IMG/VR virus record: IMGVR_UViG_3300020197_000017
Span: 1-64,000 of that record
Strand: one strand, 5' to 3'
DNA length: 64,000 nucleotides
DNA from: a virus
Below are positions 17,909 to 27,400 of this stretch, piece after piece (the stretch's first letter is position 1; every line of letters starts with the position of its first letter). Below the pieces are notes generated by a model. That model was not told the origin of the DNA. It did not search any database and worked only from the letters and a program-made list of their open reading frames with translations. The translations under genes were made by a program, and so were the position numbers.

Positions 17909-20900
17909 ATGCCGCCTACGCGCACTACCGCCCTTCATGGCTTCTCGATTGAGCCGGCACGCACGAAGCCCGTCGCCGTCATCGATCCGTCGGAGTCCAG
18001 CAAGGTCGTAGGTGCGCTGCTGCGCTTCAGCGGGCGTGGCTCATCGAGTGCAGACGGAGAGGAGCTGACCTACGCCTGGTCCATCGTAGAGAGCCCGCTC
18101 GGGAGCACAGTAACCGAGCTCACGTCCGTCGAGGACGACGGCGGGGTGGCGACCTTCATCCCCGACATCACCGGGCAGTACACGATCGGCCTCGTGGTCT
18201 CGACGCCCTACAGGAGCAGCGAGCAGGTCACGGCGACGGCTGAGGCAACGAGCGTCCTGCTGCCGTTGACGCTGCGGACGACGCCTGACGGCACCGTGAT
18301 GTTCAAGGCGATGTCCTCGTTCTGGCGCATGGTCGAGAACAACGCTGTGTTCTCGACCCTGTGGTCCGGCTACATGCAGGTCACCGGGTCGGACCTGCTG
18401 CGGCTCTTCCAGGCGGACTACGGGAAGTCCATCAGTACGATCCAGGAGATGCTTCAGCGTCGGTGGCTGCCGTATGCGCCGGCACTGGAGCTCGACTCGG
18501 ACCAGTGCGTGGTCGTCTTCGGTGGGCACCAGGGAGGCTCTAGCGCCTACACCCTGTCGGGGGCGGTCGCCACTGTTGGTGTGCTCGTCGGGGAGCGCGA
18601 GGTCGTACTTCGTGACGGAGCCCCTACCCTGGGCGCCGTGGGCACGGAGCTGGTGATCTACACCAGTGCGGGTGCGAACGCGGGCACGTACACGATCAAC
18701 CGGCTGAACTCGGACAGCTCCGGGTACCTCGTCTCGTCCTCGACCCCGTTCCCGTCCTACACGGATGACCGGCGGGTCGCGGCGAGTACGCTCGTGAGCT
18801 TCAGCGGCGACCTCGAGGTCTACGACTCCAACCTGCTCACGGACTTTGCCGCCCTGAACGTCAGCGCAGGCGACGTACTGCAGTTGACCGAGGGCGTTGA
18901 CGCCGGCTACTACAAGATCGCCGCCGTCGGGGTCGTCGGCGGGCTCGCCAACAACCGCACGCTGCGCCTCACAGAGGCTCCCAGGCAGACCAGGTCGGGG
19001 CGCGGCTACAGCGTTTTCGGGGCCGTTCGCCTCACGGCAGAGAAGACACTCTCCGCGGCGACGGATGTCGTCTACCTGCCTGCGACCGAGGCCGATCTCT
19101 CGAGCTTCCAGGTCCGTGAGCTGTCAGGCAGCGGAACGCTGGTCAGCGCCTACGAGATCGCGGTGGAGCCGCGGCATCTGCTCTCCGCGATGGTTGGCGA
19201 GCGCATCTACCTGACGACTGGCCGAACCTCAGCCAGGTCGTACACGATCACGGGGCGGAACTCTGCCGGGACCGGATACCTCGTCGGAGCCTCCTTCGGT
19301 GCCTCTGGGTACCCGGCGGAGGTGTCGTATAGCCTCACGAGCAACGTGGACATCTCTAATCGGCTGCTCATCCTGGAGGACGAGGCATACGGTATCGTTT
19401 CTGCGGAGTACAGCGACGGGACTTCGGCGGAGGACGGCGGGCGCGGCGCTGCGTGGATCCTGACGCTCACCGAGAAGGTCGCACCCGCGGGGCGGGAGGG
19501 CATGTCCTGGCGCATCGCCGCGACGCTCCTCACCCAGGAGCACGCCGATCTCGAGGAGGTCGGCGTCACCGCCGGCGACCTGCTGGTTCTCGAAGCGCGG
19601 CGTACCGACTCCGGCTTCACAGGGGAGATCCCCTGCTACGTCTTCGGGGCGCGCGACAACAAGCTGGCCTTCGACATCGGGAGTGCATTGCCCGGTCTCG
19701 GGACGGCCGGGGGCCTGTCCGACGCCGAGGTGCTGGAGCTCGCGACGGATCTGCGCGTACCCTACGTCTACGAGGACGAGGCGGACGAGATCCACATCAC
19801 GCTCGCCGCGGAGGAGACCCAGTCCCTGGTACGCAGCCTGGGGTTCCAGACGACCTACGAGAACATCCCGATCACGTCCAGCACGACTATCGACCTGGAC
19901 GCGTTTTCGGTGAAGCTCCGGATCAAGAAGCTCGTGCGGAACTGTCGCATCCCCGTGGATGATGCGCTGGTGTCGGTACCGGCGCTGTTCGAGTTCATCG
20001 ACACACCGGCTACAGGGACCAACTCCGACGGAGAGACCATTCTCGTCTCGACGTACGGGGAGACCACGATCCTGGACCGAGCGCCCCTCGAGCTCATCGA
20101 GAACCGCGACTACAGCCTCAGTTCTGACGAGAGCTCCACCGGTACGAACCTCGTCACGACGGCTGACTCAGCGATCCTGTACATCGCCGGCGGCGACCTG
20201 ATCGACCGTGACCTCCGCGTGGGCGACTACATCGACATCACGAGCGGGTTCGACCAGGGGAGGTACTACGTCCACACCGTGCTGGACACCGAGCACGTGC
20301 AGGCGCTCACGGCAGAGGGGACCACGCCGACGAACAGCGCGACCGGACTGTCCTACACGCTGACGCGCCGCACGGCCGGGAACTTCCTCCGCTTCGTTGA
20401 CGGCATGTTCACCCCCGAGGCCCCTGCACCGGACCGCTTCTGGGCACAGCTTAGTCTCTTCGACAACTACGAGGCGATCGAGGACAACTTCGGGGTGCTC
20501 GTGGGCGTCACGAAGGAGCAGCTCGACGAGTACGGGTCCTCCCAGATCTCCTACAAGGGAGCAGTCCGCGCACTCATGTTCGCCTGGACGCGCGGGCCCA
20601 CCCTGAAGTGTGTGACGGTGGGGACGCACGTACTCTTGGGCCTCCCAGTCACAGAGGTGACCGGGCGAGTGGTCGACGTCGACGACACCTACGACTCCGA
20701 GAACTCACGCGGCCGGGTTTTGGTCGAGGACCTGGACGCGGACGGTAACCCCTCCGGCTTCGTGCGCCCCTACCTCTACTATGTGGACGACAACGACGGC
20801 CTGAACGACTTCTTCGGCTTGGCCACGAACCCGGAGACCGGCGCGGCGTATGCCGTGCTCGACGAGGTTCCGGCGATGACGGCGCTCTCTCGGGGCGTCA

Positions 20901-22738
20901 TCGTGGAGGACTACGTCACCGCGCCTGCCTGGTGGAAGACGGGCACCGCGACGGCCGGCACCGAGCTCCAGAAGTTCCACAGCTGGCAGGTACGCGTCGA
21001 CGCCGCGCAGGTCGACTCGCGCGACGTCCCCCTGATCATCGACTTCTGCATGGGCATCCGCCCGATCTATACGAAGCCCACCGTCGTTCTCGTCCTGTAC
21101 CTCGACGACGCTGTGGAGATCACGGAAAAGCTCTACCTGGAAGGCATGCTGTTCTTCGACGACGACCCGGTCCTCGGCGTCGAGGCGACTCACATGGTCG
21201 ACTCGTACAACGGCAGCAGCCTGCCGCACCGTCTCTTCGACTACGGCTCGTTCTCCACGCGCACGCTGTTCGAAGGAGTGGACCTGGTCACCGTCGCTGG
21301 GTCCGGAGTGGTGACCTCAGCTCGCGGAGGCTTCAAGGGAACGCTGAACGCGCCGCCACTCGATCACGCCCTGGACGAACTCATCGGCGTGCTGCCCGGC
21401 GTGAACTCGTACTTCACGGACGACGTGTACTACCGCGGCACGCCGCTGATCCGGGCCGGGGACATCCTCTTCATCACCGAGGGGAACAACCGCGGCCGCT
21501 ACACCGTGGTCACCGTCGACAGCGACACGCAGCTCACCGTCGACGAGCTCCCCGACTACCCCCCGACCACCAGGCCGACTGCCGAGATCGAGGCGGGTAC
21601 GGGGCAGGTCTTCCAGCTCCAGCGGGCGGACTCCCACATCCTCACGACGGGGACGGGCACGGTCCTCAGCAACGCGGGCGCCGGAGACGACGTCACCAGC
21701 GTCATCGAGTCCACCGCGGCCAACTTCCGCTGGAGCGGCGTCGCCGTCGGGGACTACCTGGTGATCACCAGCACGGGTGGCGGCATCGTGCCCGGGCTGC
21801 ACGAGGTACTCGAGGTCGGCGAGTGGCAGGAGGTACGTGAGGACCTGGACACCAAGCTCACCGTGCGCGGAACCCTGAACATCGGCGGGACCTTCACGTT
21901 CTACGTCATGCGCGACGGGCTCCGGGCCAACCCGCTCCACGAGATCTCGGACCTCGCGCTTGTCCACGGCAGCTCCGAGGTGACCAGCGCGACCGCCGGT
22001 CTGGAGCTCCTCCACCTGCGCCCCGGTGACCAGCTGGAGATCCTCGAGGGCATGTACGCCGGGCAGTTCTTCGACATCCTCGACACCACCAGCGACAGCA
22101 CGTTCTGGCTCGACTTCACCTCCGCGGTGAACGAGGCCGCGATCTCGGCGCGCGTGATCCGGCCGACCATTCTCGAGGTGGACCAGCCTCGGGACGAGGA
22201 CTGGGAGCTCGAGAAGTTCTTCCTCGAGGATGACCTCACCACGACCATCGTCGAGCCGATGACCACGGTGGTCTCCGTCGCGGATCTCACGCTGACCATC
22301 GACGACACCGACCCGGACCCGGAGAACTGGACCGCCACGGCGACGTCCGCCGGCACGAACCTGCAGGTCGCCGGCGTGGCCGCGGACGACATCCTCGACG
22401 TGGCCAACGCCAGTGCCAACTCCGGGGCGTTCCGGATCCTCAGCGTGAACGCCTCCGAGATTACGATCATCGGCCTGTGGCGCGAGGAAGAAGGCCCCGC
22501 GGTGTCGGGCGACTTCAAGACGCTGAACGCCGCGTGGGACGTCGTGGACGACCAGGTGACGCTGACCACCGTGATCACCCTTGAGGGCGTCGTCCTGCCG
22601 GGTGACGTCCTCGAGGTGGACGGGGTCGGCTCCTACGTCGTAGCCTCCGTTTCGGGGGCGGTACTCACGCTCACCCGTGATACGGGGGTGAACCCCATGG
22701 CCAGCTATACTGGGCGGGTCACCAGGAGGTCGGTCTGA
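17909..22738 (+). CDS. Giant baseplate/tail protein with repeated beta modules, 1609 aa
   Basis: The start codon directly abuts the previous stop. Residues about 15-115 form a PKD/Ig-like domain (SGRGSSSADGEELTYAWSIV). A helical block at about 130-190 (SFWRMVENNAVFSTLWSGYM, then LLRLFQADYGKSISTIQEML) and another at about 845-910 (EDNFGVLVGVTKEQLDEYG, YKGAVRALMFAWTRGPT) look like baseplate wedge connector elements. Between and after these are at least seven beta modules of the GDxLxIxxGxxxGxYxI type (around bases 18868, 20220, 21457, 22022, 22381 and 22599, with weaker ones at 18640 and 19194). The overall design resembles large wedge-to-fibre linkers. An exact equivalent is not recognised. 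Confidence 0.65.
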   Translation: MPPTRTTALHGFSIEPARTKPVAVIDPSESSKVVGALLRFSGRGSSSADGEELTYAWSIVESPLGSTVTELTSVEDDGGVATFIPDITGQYTIGLVVSTPYRSSEQVTATAEATSVLLPLTLRTTPDGTVMFKAMSSFWRMVENNAVFSTLWSGYMQVTGSDLLRLFQADYGKSISTIQEMLQRRWLPYAPALELDSDQCVVVFGGHQGGSSAYTLSGAVATVGVLVGEREVVLRDGAPTLGAVGTELVIYTSAGANAGTYTINRLNSDSSGYLVSSSTPFPSYTDDRRVAASTLVSFSGDLEVYDSNLLTDFAALNVSAGDVLQLTEGVDAGYYKIAAVGVVGGLANNRTLRLTEAPRQTRSGRGYSVFGAVRLTAEKTLSAATDVVYLPATEADLSSFQVRELSGSGTLVSAYEIAVEPRHLLSAMVGERIYLTTGRTSARSYTITGRNSAGTGYLVGASFGASGYPAEVSYSLTSNVDISNRLLILEDEAYGIVSAEYSDGTSAEDGGRGAAWILTLTEKVAPAGREGMSWRIAATLLTQEHADLEEVGVTAGDLLVLEARRTDSGFTGEIPCYVFGARDNKLAFDIGSALPGLGTAGGLSDAEVLELATDLRVPYVYEDEADEIHITLAAEETQSLVRSLGFQTTYENIPITSSTTIDLDAFSVKLRIKKLVRNCRIPVDDALVSVPALFEFIDTPATGTNSDGETILVSTYGETTILDRAPLELIENRDYSLSSDESSTGTNLVTTADSAILYIAGGDLIDRDLRVGDYIDITSGFDQGRYYVHTVLDTEHVQALTAEGTTPTNSATGLSYTLTRRTAGNFLRFVDGMFTPEAPAPDRFWAQLSLFDNYEAIEDNFGVLVGVTKEQLDEYGSSQISYKGAVRALMFAWTRGPTLKCVTVGTHVLLGLPVTEVTGRVVDVDDTYDSENSRGRVLVEDLDADGNPSGFVRPYLYYVDDNDGLNDFFGLATNPETGAAYAVLDEVPAMTALSRGVIVEDYVTAPAWWKTGTATAGTELQKFHSWQVRVDAAQVDSRDVPLIIDFCMGIRPIYTKPTVVLVLYLDDAVEITEKLYLEGMLFFDDDPVLGVEATHMVDSYNGSSLPHRLFDYGSFSTRTLFEGVDLVTVAGSGVVTSARGGFKGTLNAPPLDHALDELIGVLPGVNSYFTDDVYYRGTPLIRAGDILFITEGNNRGRYTVVTVDSDTQLTVDELPDYPPTTRPTAEIEAGTGQVFQLQRADSHILTTGTGTVLSNAGAGDDVTSVIESTAANFRWSGVAVGDYLVITSTGGGIVPGLHEVLEVGEWQEVREDLDTKLTVRGTLNIGGTFTFYVMRDGLRANPLHEISDLALVHGSSEVTSATAGLELLHLRPGDQLEILEGMYAGQFFDILDTTSDSTFWLDFTSAVNEAAISARVIRPTILEVDQPRDEDWELEKFFLEDDLTTTIVEPMTTVVSVADLTLTIDDTDPDPENWTATATSAGTNLQVAGVAADDILDVANASANSGAFRILSVNASEITIIGLWREEEGPAVSGDFKTLNAAWDVVDDQVTLTTVITLEGVVLPGDVLEVDGVGSYVVASVSGAVLTLTRDTGVNPMASYTGRVTRRSV

Positions 22739-22929
22739 TGCTCCGTAAGCTGTTGAAGGAACGCGCCCACCTCGTAGACGACCTACGCATCTTCGGTGCG
22801 CAGAAGACCACTTTTGCACGCGGCATTCGCATGCCCGACGGCTCGCCTGTCCCCGTGGACATCATCATGAAGAACTTCGGGGTGCCGCGGGAGCAGGCCG
22901 AAGAGATCGCTCGGAGGCAGACGCGATGA
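22738..22929 (+). CDS. Small basic protein, 63 aa
   Basis: It starts by a TGATG overlap with the giant gene and has a strong AGGAGGT ribosome site. The sequence is basic and helical at both ends (MLRKLLKERAHLVDDLRIFG, VPREQAEEIARRQTR), with a short middle hairpin. A TATACT string 26 bases before the ATG could act as a promoter -10 element, but no matching -35 was found. The next gene overlaps its stop by ATGA. Function unknown; it may be a small baseplate or fibre-assembly partner. Confidence 0.7.
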   Translation: MLRKLLKERAHLVDDLRIFGAQKTTFARGIRMPDGSPVPVDIIMKNFGVPREQAEEIARRQTR

Positions 22930-23552
22930 TCGGCATCGTACGCATTTTTCGGTCCTTGATGCCTCCGCGCATGTTCGCGGACGTCTTCAAGCAGAACCCC
23001 CAGATCCGCGGACATCTTACGCTCGAGACGCGGGAGCGCGGCAAGCTCCGTCAGCGCGTCGAGGGTGACAACATCTGGACGCTCACCGGACGCGAGTTCA
23101 TCGCCGAGCTCATCGCGCTGCGCGCGAGCAGTCCGCGGACCGCGTTCCGTGATGACCGCGTGGCCTACATCGGGATGGGATCCGGTGTGCAGTCGGAGGT
23201 CTCCGACATCACGTCGCTGGTGGATCCCGTGGTGTACAGGACCGGGGAGTTCCTGGCTCGTATCGATGCCCCGGCGACCTTCCCGACCTCGGGCACCTCG
23301 ACGACGAACACGGCCGTGCGCTTCGAGCGGGAGTTCACCGTTGGCGAAATCAGCCTCGGGTACAACGTGGTCCTCACCGAGGCCGGGCTGTTCACGGACG
23401 GCGACCCCGACGACGACTGGGACTACTCGGCGACCCCGACCTCCTTCGCCGACACCTCGGGGCGGGCTCCGATGGCCTACAAGACCTACGAGCCCATCAC
23501 CAAGACGACCGACTTCAACCTCCGCGCAATCTGGACCGTTCGGGTAGTCTGA
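22926..23552 (+). CDS. Phage tail/baseplate structural protein, 208 aa
   Basis: This gene is coupled by ATGA to the one before. Its sequence follows a pattern common among phage virion proteins. A helical N-terminus holds a Phe/Ile/Leu core (GREFIAELIALRASS). A strand with YIGMGSGVQ, a loop with FPTSGTSTT, and the ending GEISLGYNVVLTEAGLFTDG follow. The 'iG.Gsg..s' and 'ltEaGLf' elements are typical of this family, which is often annotated as a tail fibre or collar component. The role is probably in baseplate or fibre attachment, given the tail fibre gene two positions downstream. Confidence 0.6.
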   Translation: MIGIVRIFRSLMPPRMFADVFKQNPQIRGHLTLETRERGKLRQRVEGDNIWTLTGREFIAELIALRASSPRTAFRDDRVAYIGMGSGVQSEVSDITSLVDPVVYRTGEFLARIDAPATFPTSGTSTTNTAVRFEREFTVGEISLGYNVVLTEAGLFTDGDPDDDWDYSATPTSFADTSGRAPMAYKTYEPITKTTDFNLRAIWTVRVV

Positions 23553-24466
23553 TGCTGATCGATCCGCAGAGCTTTCATGTGTTCTGCAAGGAGGATGGCT
23601 CCGCACTGCGCGAGCGCATCTCGGTCCACAAGCTCGTTGGTAAGGGCTTGAGTGACAGTGATGGCGCTGGGTTGGCTACCGACAAGTACGTGATGCGCCT
23701 GGACGGGAAGCCCATCGGGAACATGCACGTGCGGAGTGACGGCAGCGTCCTCAAGTCGGCTATCCTCGACGAGTACCGCGGTCTCGGCCTCGGTAGGAAG
23801 ATGTACGGGGAAGTCGGGCGCATGTTGCCCGAGGGCGTGACCCTAAAGTCGGATGTGATTCACGTCTCTGGGGCGGCTACCAAGCTCTGGGATGATATGG
23901 CCGACCGCTCCACGGGAGGACTGCATGCTAAAAGAAACCCGCTGTTCCAGCGAGTACTGCACGCGCGGGATGGAACCGATACATCCATGCTTCCCGGAGC
24001 TGCTCCGATGGCGGAGTACAAGCCCGTATCTCCGATGGCAGTGCGCGAGTCTGGCAAGCGGTCGGCGTTCGAGCTGCATGTACCGGAGGCAGCCCGGCGC
24101 CCCACTGCGACAGTAGCACCTGCGAAACGCGCACCCACAGCATCACCAGTACCGCAGATCTCGCACGCTCCGGCGGCCCCGGTCCACACGCCGCCTCCGG
24201 CGGCCCCGGTCCACACGCCGCCTCCGGCGGCCCCGGTCCACACGCCGCCTCCGGCGGCCCCGGTCCACACGCCGCCTCCGGCGCGTGCAGTTCCGGCAGT
24301 CCATGTGCCGACAGCAGGCACAGCGGCGCCTGTGAAGGGGCCCTTGAGCAGGATGCTCGCGCATGTCACACCGGGGCGTGCGGCGGCTGGCGTGGGCGTT
24401 CTGGCCGCAGGCGGCCTACTGGCGCACCATCTCTACAAGAAGAGCCGGGGAGCTCCCAATGCCTAA
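23552..24466 (+). CDS. GNAT-like acetyltransferase domain with repeat linker and C-terminal hydrophobic helix
   Basis: Residues about 40-125 carry a GNAT signature: a strand with KPIGNMHV, then LDEYRGLGLGRKMYGEVGR, matching the acetyl-CoA-binding R/Q-x-x-G-x-G/A loop of motif A. A strand and helix with the VIHVSG element follow. GNAT enzymes move acetyl from acetyl-CoA to an amine; the substrate here is unknown. The middle is Pro/Ala-rich and contains four exact copies of a nine-residue APVHTPPPA unit. The C-terminus has a hydrophobic Ala/Gly/Leu helix (GVGVLAAGGLLAHHLYKK) followed by basic residues, so the protein may be membrane-anchored or built into the virion. The GC level is lower than in its neighbours. 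The start overlaps the upstream stop by one base, and the tail fibre start lies eight bases inside its end. Confidence 0.65.
   Translation: MLIDPQSFHVFCKEDGSALRERISVHKLVGKGLSDSDGAGLATDKYVMRLDGKPIGNMHVRSDGSVLKSAILDEYRGLGLGRKMYGEVGRMLPEGVTLKSDVIHVSGAATKLWDDMADRSTGGLHAKRNPLFQRVLHARDGTDTSMLPGAAPMAEYKPVSPMAVRESGKRSAFELHVPEAARRPTATVAPAKRAPTASPVPQISHAPAAPVHTPPPAAPVHTPPPAAPVHTPPPAAPVHTPPPARAVPAVHVPTAGTAAPVKGPLSRMLAHVTPGRAAAGVGVLAAGGLLAHHLYKKSRGAPNA
24172..24279 (+). repeat. Four tandem 27-bp repeats inside the GNAT-like gene
   Basis: Four perfect head-to-tail copies begin at 24172, 24199, 24226 and 24253. Each encodes a nine-residue Ala-Pro-Val-His-Thr-Pro-Pro-Pro-Ala unit. The lack of any base difference between copies points to recent expansion or ongoing slippage, so copy number may differ among relatives. 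Confidence 0.95.
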
Positions 24467-27400
24467 GTACATCCGCCGCCCGTTCGCGATGGGCAACACC
24501 GACAGCCCCGTGGTCACCCAGCCCATCCTGCGGGGCTCGGTGATGAAGGACTCGTCCGGTGAGTTCGCGAGCCTTCTGATTCCCAGCGAGCTCGCGATCG
24601 AGACGGAGGACGGCGCCACGTCGGGCGGCATCTCCGTCGTCTTTAAGGGCACCACCATGGTGCAGGTACTCGACGACATCAACTCGGCGCTGACGGGCTA
24701 CGCCACGGCGGAGGAGTACGAGGGCTGCCTGGTCTTGAAGAGTGTCGGGACAGGCGAGGGCGCCTACATCCGCATCATGCCTCCGGTGTCGGGGTTCGAC
24801 GATGCCTCCGCCGTCTTCGGCTTCGAGGTGCACCCGCACCCCCTCGCCACCGTCTCCGCTAGGGACCTCCTCGACACCCCGGTACGCCCGCGGCAGCAGG
24901 AGAACCCGATCGGCACGAAGTTCATCGGCACCGGAGAGGACCGCATCGGCAAGAGCTACAACCGCGCGCTCGACATGCTGGCGCGCAACGGCGACCTGCT
25001 CTACACGTGGCTCCAGCGCTCCGTGGCGCGGAAGGCCACCATCGTGGTCGACTCGACCAGGCACGCGGCCCAGCTCGACACGAACGTGGACGGGACCATC
25101 GACCAGGTGGACCTCTCGGATCTCTCGGTGTTCAACGCGGACCTGGCCGGGCTCCGCCTGTACGTCGGCAAATCGCTGGGGCTGACGCGCAACAGCAACC
25201 TCGCGCAGATCTCCACCGTCTACCAGGTGGCCGACGGGGAGATGAAGGAGATCCCGGCGGGCGACCGCACGGTGCGTATCGGTGCCGTCACCCGCGGACA
25301 GCGCGGTGGTGTGCTCCCGTCGTTCGCAGACGACATCACCGCCCCGACCTCTCCGGTACCGAACACGACGGGCGTCTCCGCCGACGGGGGCAATGCGCTC
25401 GGTGTCGACCGCGCCAAGCACTCCGGCGTCACCATCACCGAGGTCCGCCAGCGTACGACTATCGTGTGTGCTGGCGCGACCTTCGAGACCAACGGTGTCG
25501 TCGCCGGTGACGTCGCCACCATCACCGGTGCCGGGGTCTCCTCCCCCTTCAACCACAACGGTACGTACCGGGTGGACGTGGTCGTGTCCGAGGAAGAGCT
25601 CGTGCTCCGCCCGGCGGACGAGACCACGGACGCGCAGGAGCTGAACCCGGCTGCGGGCGCCTTCGGCACGGTCGTCATCAGCTCTGGCGGGAACTGGGAG
25701 AGCGGGATCTGGCTCAGCTTCTACCCGCCGATGCCGCGCATCCCGGAAGGCGGCAAGTTCATCCTGACCGTCCCGGTCGAGAGCGCGCTCGGCGAGGTCG
25801 CCCTCGAGGACATGGTCAACGGGAGTGTCCGGACGGTGGCCGGCGTCGACGGTTGGTCACTGCTGAACTTGTGGAAGCAGGTCAGCCTCGACGGGGCCTA
25901 CCAGGGGATGGGAGCCGCCCGCGGCGGTGGCTTCTTCGCAAGCATCACCAACCGGCCGTTCCGGCTGGATCTTCGGCACACTGCCACGCTGTCCGACGGG
26001 TCTATCGACCGCACCAGCACGGGTGCCGCTACCCTCGACGCGCACACGCTGCGCCTGACGGCCGCCTCGACGGACCGCTTCGACACCGAGGATGTCGGGA
26101 AGACCATCCTCCTCACCGCCGGCCCCTTCCTCACCAAGGAACCCTGGACGGTCACGCGCCTGATCGACAACGCGACCGTCGAGCTCGCACCGCCCATACA
26201 CAGGGTCGGGTACCAAGAGACCGCTGGAACCACGATCTCGGTGACGTCGTGGATACTCCTGGACGGGGACGCCATCGACGTCCTCGGGGCCCAGCACGTC
26301 GTCTCTCCCGAGTACTTCGGGGACACTGACCAGGCACCTGCTGCGGGCGGCTACGTGTACTCGCGCGAGCAGCGGGACCTGGGGACCACCGACCCTCCGA
26401 CGGCCGGACTGTTCTCGCTCCTCCACCTCGAGCGCGTGCGCCTGCGCCGCAGCGGGGTGAACATCACGATCGTGACCGCAGGTCCTACGACCGCGAGCAA
26501 CACGCTCCCGCTCCCGTTCGACCCCGAGGACACCTACAACATCTACGGGGAGACGTACGAGACGAAGATGGCGTCCGGGCAATCCTCGATCACCTTCGTG
26601 CGCATCCTTCACGGGCCAGACGCCGGCCTGTACCGCGTGAAGGGCCTGAAGAGTGTCTCGGTCAGTACGAACGCGGTCGTGCTGCAGCACATCGACGGCA
26701 GCCCCGTCACGCTTACCAACGGCACGACGCCGAGCATCGCCTTCTACAACGCGACGCTGGCAGCCTCCGTGCCCCTCTACGGGGGGCCCGGCGCTGCGAG
26801 TACCTGGATGGGCGGGCTGAGCCTGTTCGTCGACGGGTACGAGCAGGACGTGGCCTTCGTGGCCCCCGTGCGCATCAACTGGCGAGGGACCGGTACCGGG
26901 CTCTACGCCTGGCTGAACGACGAGGAGTTCAAGGCCTTCGACAATGGCGATGGAGCTGACGGAGCCCTCCTTACAGGGGTTCTCTTCGCGCCAGCGGAGG
27001 GAATCGACATCAAGATGACCGGAGCTGACACAGGTGCGAATGAGCGTAGGTCTGGATACGTCCTGCGCGCACGCGCGCACACAAGTCGCTTTGATTTCAA
27101 TCTACAAGATCCTGGCGCAGCTGGTGCACTCTTTCACTCGCAGAAGGGGTTTGCAGGCTACTTCGGTCAGACTGGTAAGGACCCCGCTGTTGTGGTCCTG
27201 AAGGTAGATGCGGGTGCTGCTGGGGATGAGTCGGCCAGGTTCTCCGGACTCTCCCCGAGTGCTGCGTTGCTTGTCGGGCGGGCAGGCCCGATTAGTACCG
27301 AGAACGTGTCCGGACCTGCGGGGAAGGGCTCGGCTGTAGAGCTCTCAGGCTCACTCTATATCCACCGAGGTAGCTACGTCGGTGGTGCTTCAGTCCCGAC

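Noticed and set aside
22690-22737. Promoter with TATACT before the 63-residue gene
   Set aside because: No -35 element and it lies inside the coding end of the giant gene; too weak to annotate separately.
24172-24279. Possible CRISPR array from regular 27-bp repeats
   Set aside because: Units are directly adjacent with no spacers and stay in frame in a coding gene.
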